Positions 23,502 through 28,526 of a stretch of 28,526 nucleotides of DNA are shown here, one piece after another; position 1 is the stretch's first letter, and each line of letters starts with the position of its first letter. The stretch is from Acetatifactor sp. (GTDB taxonomy: Bacteria; Bacillota; Clostridia; Lachnospirales; Lachnospiraceae). Under the pieces are notes generated by a model that saw only the letters and a list, made by a program, of their open reading frames with translations, ran no database searches and had not been told where the DNA came from. Both the position numbers and the translations under genes were made by a program. The stretch lies in the NCBI GenBank assembly GCA_016293615.1, contig JAEDDX010000034.1, forward strand, positions 1 through 28,526, read 5' to 3'.

Positions 23502-24224
23502 ATGAACCCATTCATAGCAATTATCATTGTTGCGATTATTATGATCAATGCATTACTGTGGATTTTGTTTATGCCATGGTATATCAATAGAAAAATCAGC
23601 AGGTTTCAAAATGAATTGGTAGATAAGCATTATGAGGAAGTGGAAACCATGTATCGCAAAATGCGTGGATGGCGTCATGATTATCATAATCATATTCAGG
23701 TTCTTAAAGCACATATGGAGATGAAGGATTATGAAGAAGCCAGTTGCTATCTGGATATGTTGAATCATGACCTTTCTACGGTGGATACAGTAATAAAAAC
23801 GGGAAATGTAATGGTTGATGCTATATTAAACAGCAAACTTTCCATGATGAAAGAAAAAAATATTCATATTGATGTAACGGCAATCGTTCCAAGTGAGGTT
23901 CCTTTTTCCGGAATAGATTTATCGGTTCTTATCGGCAATCTGTTAGATAATGCAATGGAGGCATGTGTAAAGCAAGAGAATGAAGACAATCGGTTTATAA
24001 GAATATACATTGATATAGTGAAAAAACAACTCTATATTGCCATAACAAATTCTATGGATGGAAGAGCCAAAAAGGCAGGCATGAAGTATCTTTCTTCAAA
24101 GGGAGGTATTCATGGGTTTGGGCTATTGAGAATTGATGGGATTGTTCGAAAATATGGGGGATTTATCAATAGGCAAAATGAAGAGGGTGTATTTGCAACG
24201 GAGGTAATGTTGCCTATTATTTAG
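23502..24224 (+). CDS. short GHKL-domain sensor histidine kinase
   Basis: 240 residues. One membrane helix (about 4-26) is followed by a dimerisation region with WRHDYHNHI (likely phospho-acceptor His59) and an AgrC-type GHKL ATPase domain. That domain has the N-box LIGNLLDNAMEAC, ITNSMDG and GGIHGFGLLRIDGIVRKYGG. The large multi-helix peptide receptor of AgrC/ComD is absent, so signal detection must use the single helix, a partner protein, or the transporter. The ATG at 23502 lies seven bases after AAGGGGG; the ATG at 23496 is too close to it. It follows the regulator by 11 bases, clearly one unit. Confidence 0.92.
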   Translation: MNPFIAIIIVAIIMINALLWILFMPWYINRKISRFQNELVDKHYEEVETMYRKMRGWRHDYHNHIQVLKAHMEMKDYEEASCYLDMLNHDLSTVDTVIKTGNVMVDAILNSKLSMMKEKNIHIDVTAIVPSEVPFSGIDLSVLIGNLLDNAMEACVKQENEDNRFIRIYIDIVKKQLYIAITNSMDGRAKKAGMKYLSSKGGIHGFGLLRIDGIVRKYGGFINRQNEEGVFATEVMLPII

Positions 24225-24246
24225 CAATTATGAGAACAGAATTACT

Positions 24247-24300
24247 ACCATTCATGCGTTGAGAAATACCACTCATGCAGGAATGGTCTTTTTTTATGAT
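24247..24300 (+). promoter_or_regulatory. tandem LytTR operator and -10 of the ABC exporter operon
   Basis: ACCATTCAT (24247-24255, extended to GCG) and ACCACTCAT (24268-24276, extended to GCA) are direct repeats. They are 9 bases long with 12 bases between, a period of 21. This is the site geometry known for AgrA/ComE/LytTR regulators. A -10 TATGAT lies at 24295-24300. The -35 position 17 bases upstream falls in the second repeat and has no TTGACA match, as expected for an activator-dependent promoter. Confidence 0.72.
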
Positions 24301-24343
24301 TAATCTGTTAGGATTAGTACAAAGAAAAGCTATGGAGGTTAAA

Positions 24344-26179
24344 ATGTTAGGCAATATTATTTTTCATTTAAATAGTGCAAAGAAATGGGATGCAAAACTG
24401 TTCCAGTATCAGTTTATATCAGTAATTCCTCAAATGATTTTTACATTCTTATCAGTATTCCTGCCCTCTTATATTGTTTCAATGCTGCAGGAAAGTATTA
24501 AGGTGAGCCAATTATTATGTGAGATTAGTTTGATTGTAATCGGTATGTCACTTTGCAATGTTATTTCATCGGGAATGGAACAGTACTTGTATCGTAATAG
24601 TATGAATCTTACTTTGTATTATGAGGAACTGATTTTTAAGAAGATGACGCGGGTATCCTATCATGAGCTTGAAAAGGAAGAAACACGCACACTTCTTGGA
24701 AATATATGGAATGGATTTAGAAATGAATATATGATACGAAATTCTGTGACCAGTTTTCCTGCATTGCTGGGAGCTATTTTGGCAACCGGTCTCTATGGTT
24801 ATTTTGTATTAAGAATTCATTGGAGCCTTTTTCTGATTATTTCAATCTCTATTATCATGAATTTTTTGTTCCTGAAAAAGTCACGTGAGAGGCAGGGGGT
24901 AATCCATCAGGAAATAGGGCAACCAATGGCGACGGTAGCTTATGTCAAAAGACATAGTATGGAACGAACGGATGGAAAAGATATACGGATTTATCAGATG
25001 CAGGAATGGTTCATCCAAAAATATGATAATGCAATCAAAAAAATCAGTGATTTATACGGAAAAATTCATCGGTACTATTTTATCAGGCAACTGGGCGAAT
25101 TGGGAATTCAGGGAATAACGGAATTTCTTGCTTATGGATATATGACAATAGAGCTTACCCGCAATTCTATTACAATCTCTGAATTTGTATTTTCAGTGGG
25201 CGTAATCAGAACCTTTTCAAATCATTTTTCAGGCTTGATAGGACGGATACAGGAGCAGAATGGAATTCAGGCGTTTCTGACAAACATACGTAAAATGCTT
25301 TCTTATACAGAGGAAGATGAAATGATGGAAGATACGTTACCAATCGATACCGAGAAGGGTATGGAAATTGAATTTAAGAATGTATCATTTCGATATGAGA
25401 ATGCAAAAGAGGATGTACTGAAAAATATCAATTTGACCATACATGCAGGAGAAAAACTGGCAATGATTGGGCTAAACGGTGCAGGGAAAACCACAATGGT
25501 CAAGCTGATTTGCGGTTTTTATGAACCTACCTCAGGTGAGATTTGGGTGAACGGAAGACCGAAGAAGTGTTATACACAGAAGGAATATATTGCGAAAGTA
25601 TCGGCTTTGTTTCAGGATTCTTTCGTTTTTCCCCTTAGTCTTTATGAGAATTTGACAAGCTATAGCGAGGAAAGGGATCAGGATGAATGCTTTAAAACTG
25701 CGTTAACCTACTCCGGATTTGCTCCCGTATACGAAGAATGCAAAGAAAAAGGGAAAACAATGCTGGTCAGGGAAGTCAATGAAAATGCAACGGATTTTTC
25801 GGGTGGTGAAAAACAGAAGCTTTTGTTTGCCAGAGCACTTTATAAGCAATCGAAACTTCTGATTTTAGATGAGCCTACGGCAGCATTAGACCCTATCGCA
25901 GAGAATGAGTTATACCTAAGCTTTGGGAAAGCTGCAGGGAATAATACGGTTATATTTATTTCACACCGTTTATCCAGTACAAGATTCTGCGATAGAATCA
26001 TTCTCTTAGAGGGAGCACAGATTTCAGAAGAAGGGACCCATGAGCAGCTTATGAGTCAAAAGGGTCGTTATGCAGAATTGTTCGAAACACAGAGTAAATA
26101 TTATAGGGAAAGCGGTTTGAATTCAGAACTTCCAAATGACATGCAAAAAAATCAAGAGGAGGGATGTATTTATGAATAG
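24344..26179 (+). CDS. ABC exporter half-transporter 1 (membrane domain plus ATPase)
   Basis: 611 residues. The membrane domain (about 20-330) has around six helices, including FISVIPQMIFTFLSVFLPSYIVSML. There is no N-terminal C39 peptidase domain. The ATPase domain has Walker A IGLNGAGKTTMVKL (about 375), Q-loop ALFQDSFVFP, signature FSGGEKQKLLFARAL, Walker B LLILDEPTAALDP and the switch His in FISHRLSS. All are intact. The ATG at 24344 lies six bases after GGAGG; upstream in-frame starts fall in the promoter. Its end overlaps the second transporter gene, which points to a heterodimer. Cargo could be a peptide, lipid or drug; next to LytTR/GHKL genes a peptide is the leading guess. Confidence 0.93.
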   Translation: MLGNIIFHLNSAKKWDAKLFQYQFISVIPQMIFTFLSVFLPSYIVSMLQESIKVSQLLCEISLIVIGMSLCNVISSGMEQYLYRNSMNLTLYYEELIFKKMTRVSYHELEKEETRTLLGNIWNGFRNEYMIRNSVTSFPALLGAILATGLYGYFVLRIHWSLFLIISISIIMNFLFLKKSRERQGVIHQEIGQPMATVAYVKRHSMERTDGKDIRIYQMQEWFIQKYDNAIKKISDLYGKIHRYYFIRQLGELGIQGITEFLAYGYMTIELTRNSITISEFVFSVGVIRTFSNHFSGLIGRIQEQNGIQAFLTNIRKMLSYTEEDEMMEDTLPIDTEKGMEIEFKNVSFRYENAKEDVLKNINLTIHAGEKLAMIGLNGAGKTTMVKLICGFYEPTSGEIWVNGRPKKCYTQKEYIAKVSALFQDSFVFPLSLYENLTSYSEERDQDECFKTALTYSGFAPVYEECKEKGKTMLVREVNENATDFSGGEKQKLLFARALYKQSKLLILDEPTAALDPIAENELYLSFGKAAGNNTVIFISHRLSSTRFCDRIILLEGAQISEEGTHEQLMSQKGRYAELFETQSKYYRESGLNSELPNDMQKNQEEGCIYE

Positions 26180-27974
26180 AGAAGACCTAAAGAATCTATG
26201 GTTTCTTTGGAAGGCTGTTTACAGGCAGGAAAAGAAAACTATGTGCATGGTTATTTTATCAGCAATCTTAACAGCTATAAACTCATACATCCTGCTTGTT
26301 TTGCTTGGATACATAATTGACGTTGCAAATCGTCACGCCGGGCAGAAGAAAATGATGCAAATTATTATAGTAACGCTTTTGATAAAACTATTGATAGAAG
26401 TAATTTTGCGGTGGATTAACGAGCGAATCAATAAGGTGTTGGAAGAGTATCCCCAGGAATTTGCCACAAGAGAGTTGAACCGGAAGGCTCTGACATTTGA
26501 TTATCAACATTTGGAAGACCCTCATGTGCAGGATTTACGATTTCGCTCCTTTCAGCGCTCCTTTTATGGAATTGGAGGATGGCTGATGATAGTTACGCAG
26601 AGCATGCTGAAAAATATCATTTCCATGACGATTGCTGTTGTGATTATGATTCCGATGTTTCGACTAAATCAAATCAAAATAGGATATACGATAGGGATTG
26701 TGTCTATTTTATTAGTATTGATAATGTTGAATTATGTTACAGGTGTAAATAATACAAGAAAAGCCATGAACACTTACTTTGACGCATCGAACCTGTATAA
26801 TAAAAAATTATTCTATTTAGATTTGTTTTCGAAAATTGAGCCACAAAAAGATATTCGGGTAATGAGAATGGAGAATGCTGTATTTCACGATATTAACAAA
26901 CTATTTAGGGGAGTACAGGAAAGCGAAAAAAAACAAGGTGAATTGTATGTGAGAAGGCAGCTTACACAAAAAACAATATTAAATATAAGTACGTTACTGA
27001 TTTATCTTTACACCTCCTTTTGCGCTTGGGCAAGACTGATATCTATAGGACAGGTTGTAACCTATGCCGCCAGTATGTCACAGATGATGGATTGTGCAAA
27101 TAAACTGGCGGTAGGCTTTGGACACTTAAAATCAGCTGCTATGTATGCGGCAGATTATAGAGAGTTTTTAACTTTGCAGGATGCAAAATATAAGGGAACA
27201 ATACCGGTTGAAAAGCGAAGAGACTGTAAGTTTCAAGTTGAGTTTGAAAATGTGTCATTCAAATATCCGGGATCAGAGCAATATGTGATTAAAAATTTAA
27301 ATCTCAAATTTGTGATAGGTAAGAAAATGGCTATTGTTGGGAAGAATGGTTCTGGGAAATCCACTTTTATTAAGTTGCTTTGCCGCTTATATGATGTGAC
27401 AGAAGGCTGTATCAAGCTAAATGGAATAGACATTCGAAAGTATGATTATAAGGAGTATTGTGACTTGTTTGCTGTTGTTTTTCAGGATTTTTCTATCTTT
27501 GATTTTCCAATGGGCGAGAATATTGCAGCAGCTTCCATATATGATAAAAAAAGGGTCAAGGAAGCAATAGATAAGGTTGGATTAAACACTCTGGAGGATA
27601 AGCTAACACAAGGACTAGATACAATTGTTGGAAAGGAGTGCTGCTCAGATGGAGTAAACTTTTCCGGTGGGGAGAAACAAAAAATTGCAATCGCAAGAGC
27701 AATTTATAAGGACGCACCATTTGTTATCATGGATGAGCCTACAGCAGCTCTTGATCCTGAAGCAGAGGCAGAAGTGTTTGAAGGTTTTGACAGAATGGTA
27801 GGGAATAAAACTGCTATTTATATTTCTCATAGATTAGCTTCCTGCAGATTCTGTGATGATATATTGGTTTTTGATGAGGGAGCGGTTGTACAGCATGGAA
27901 ATCATGAAGCACTTTTAGCAGAAGAAGGGTTATATGGTAAACTCTGGGATGCACAAGCAAGATATTATGCATAA
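26172..27974 (+). CDS. ABC exporter half-transporter 2 (membrane domain plus ATPase)
   Basis: 600 residues. The membrane domain (about 20-330) contains MVILSAILTAINSYILLVLL and IISMTIAVVIMIPMF. The ATPase domain has Walker A VGKNGSGKSTFIKLL (about 390), Q-loop VFQDFSIFD, signature FSGGEKQKIAIARAI, Walker B FVIMDEPTAALDP and YISHRLAS. Both partners keep the catalytic Glu, so neither ATP site looks degenerate. The ATG at 26172 follows AAGAGGAGGG and overlaps the end of transporter 1 by eight bases, so translation is coupled. The stop is at 27972-27974. AT-rich codon use is the same as in the regulator genes. Confidence 0.93.
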   Translation: MNREDLKNLWFLWKAVYRQEKKTMCMVILSAILTAINSYILLVLLGYIIDVANRHAGQKKMMQIIIVTLLIKLLIEVILRWINERINKVLEEYPQEFATRELNRKALTFDYQHLEDPHVQDLRFRSFQRSFYGIGGWLMIVTQSMLKNIISMTIAVVIMIPMFRLNQIKIGYTIGIVSILLVLIMLNYVTGVNNTRKAMNTYFDASNLYNKKLFYLDLFSKIEPQKDIRVMRMENAVFHDINKLFRGVQESEKKQGELYVRRQLTQKTILNISTLLIYLYTSFCAWARLISIGQVVTYAASMSQMMDCANKLAVGFGHLKSAAMYAADYREFLTLQDAKYKGTIPVEKRRDCKFQVEFENVSFKYPGSEQYVIKNLNLKFVIGKKMAIVGKNGSGKSTFIKLLCRLYDVTEGCIKLNGIDIRKYDYKEYCDLFAVVFQDFSIFDFPMGENIAAASIYDKKRVKEAIDKVGLNTLEDKLTQGLDTIVGKECCSDGVNFSGGEKQKIAIARAIYKDAPFVIMDEPTAALDPEAEAEVFEGFDRMVGNKTAIYISHRLASCRFCDDILVFDEGAVVQHGNHEALLAEEGLYGKLWDAQARYYA

Positions 27975-27997
27975 GGAACTGTGTGGGGGTGCTTACA

Positions 27998-28039
27998 ATG
28001 ATATTTCCTGTTTTTCAGCAATTGCCTTTTGGTGTTTAG
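27998..28039 (+). CDS. candidate 13-residue hydrophobic peptide (MIFPVFQQLPFGV)
   Basis: A short frame starts 23 bases after the exporter stop, with GGGGGTG about seven bases before the ATG. The product is uncharged and rich in Phe, Pro, Val and Leu, like some short hydrophobic pheromones. A frame this short arises easily by chance, and nothing else supports translation. It is listed because an exporter/sensor module with no visible ligand gene precedes it. Confidence 0.2.
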   Translation: MIFPVFQQLPFGV

Positions 28040-28109
28040 GGTGCTTGCCCCCAATGGATTCGTCATCCGATTAAGTCTATTCAATGAAGATACAATTAAT
28101 TAAAAATAC

Positions 28110-28138
28110 TTGACAAAATCGAACAAATATTCTATATT
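28110..28138 (+). promoter_or_regulatory. strong sigma-A-type promoter
   Basis: TTGACA (28110-28115), 17 bases, TATATT (28133-28138): near-consensus. The expected start is near 28145. No ordinary gene begins before 28476; two terminators lie in between. Confidence 0.75.
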
Positions 28139-28190
28139 TGTTAACGGAGATATTATACCTAAAAACAGAAAATGTGAATACACAGACGAA

Positions 28191-28218
28191 GCTCAAACCC
28201 GTGTGGTTTGGGCTTTTT
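28191..28218 (+). terminator. intrinsic terminator 1 in the leader region
   Basis: GCTCAAACC (28191-28199) pairs with GGTTTGGGC (28205-28213) with one T-G pair and a 5-base loop, followed by TTTTT. It would end a transcript of only about 75 bases from the promoter at 28110. Confidence 0.82.
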
Positions 28219-28365
28219 CCAATTTATTAAGAACTCTGAGTACAACAATTTGCAAAAAGTCAATTAACACTTTGCGTCAGATATTGGACAGAATTTTTAA
28301 CAAAACTGTTTGTGCAACACTAACAAATTTTGGGGAATGTATAGTCTCGCAAAAGTAACAACATG

Positions 28366-28393
28366 GCAATCGAGTAGTATCGGTTGCTTTTTT
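28366..28393 (+). terminator. intrinsic terminator 2 in the leader region
   Basis: GCAATCGA (28366-28373) pairs with TCGGTTGC (28380-28387) with one T-G pair, loop GTAGTA, followed by six Ts. It lies about 80 bases before the last gene start. Confidence 0.75.
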
Positions 28394-28475
28394 GTTGCTC
28401 ACTTTTAGAAATTATCGATTGCCCCGGAAGAATGATTTCTAAAAGAAACCAGATGTCAAAAGGAGGAAATGCAAA

Positions 28476-28526
28476 ATGAAAGAGTATTCAAAAGGTATTT
28501 ATGTGAAATTTAAGCCGGAGGAGGTG
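28476..28526 (+). CDS. start of a gene, possibly MobC/ribbon-helix-helix mobilisation protein (partial)
   Basis: Seventeen codons are visible before the window ends: MKEYSKGIYVKFKPEEV. AGGAGG (28461-28466) lies nine bases before the ATG, so the start is convincing. A strand followed by 'F-PEE' is typical of the beginning of MobC-like and other ribbon-helix-helix proteins of mobile elements. The family call rests on very little sequence. Confidence 0.45.
   Translation, partial: MKEYSKGIYVKFKPEEV

Noticed and set aside
27984..28053. GGGTGCTT(A/G)C occurring twice, considered as an att or hairpin
   Set aside because: The copies are short and direct, do not form a stable stem, and have no further extension.
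28110..28358. 82-codon frame after the exporter genes
   Set aside because: Its TTG start is the -35 TTGACA of a promoter, it reads through an intrinsic terminator, and it lacks a ribosome binding site.
1..28526. CRISPR array, toxin-antitoxin pair, restriction-modification or phage genes
   Set aside because: No regularly spaced repeats and no cas, toxin, methyltransferase-specificity or phage structural genes are recognisable. RlmD is an rRNA enzyme, not a restriction methylase.

Overview
The window looks like a chromosomal segment of a spore-forming anaerobic Firmicute, most likely Lachnospiraceae (Clostridia). The grounds are protein style only: a GerA/SpoVAF-type germination protein, a YhaM exoribonuclease, MutS2, a TSCPD-domain protein next to murG, a UPF0340 protein, and an RlmD with the long C-terminal extension common in Clostridia. 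No 16S rRNA or other marker fixes the genus.

Layout. 1-204: two tRNA-Gly genes (TCC, cut by the window edge, and GCC). 320-4808: a SpoVAF/GerA-like gene (minus), then a lipoprotein alkaline phosphatase and a YibE/F membrane protein (plus). 4813-6576 is decayed: an internally deleted, frameshifted IS1380-type transposase and an internally deleted ABC-F ATPase. 6581-9716: a small membrane protein and an SGNH hydrolase (minus), and divergently a polysaccharide deacetylase plus UPF0340 protein (plus). 9751-11076: murG and a TSCPD gene (minus). 11225-12642: an unrecognised nuclease-like protein and a DUF4430-type lipoprotein (plus). 12687-17226: mutS2, OmpR-type response regulator and sensor kinase in one minus-strand run. 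17394-18602: an MFS transporter. 18658-22736: an HtrA-like pseudoprotease, yhaM and rlmD, tightly spaced.

From the 3' end of rlmD to the window end (about 22.45-28.5 kb) the DNA is visibly more AT-rich and changes style. It carries a LytTR response regulator, a short GHKL sensor kinase and two half-size ABC exporters whose genes overlap. In front of the exporter genes are two 9-bp direct repeats separated by 12 bp (period 21), the geometry of AgrA/LytTR sites, placed over the expected -35. A 13-codon hydrophobic micro-ORF follows the exporters. About 500 bases without a convincing ordinary gene then hold a strong promoter and two intrinsic terminators. The window ends in the first 17 codons of a gene whose start resembles MobC/ribbon-helix-helix mobilisation proteins. 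I infer a self-contained peptide-sensing/export module, possibly cargo at the end of an integrative element at the 3' end of rlmD. This is the most interesting part of the window, and it remains an inference because no integrase or relaxase is in view.

Elsewhere, the sequence shows clear sigma-A-type promoters (8232, 11130 minus, 11162, 11988, 17332, 18605, 28110) and several intrinsic terminators that overlap stop codons.
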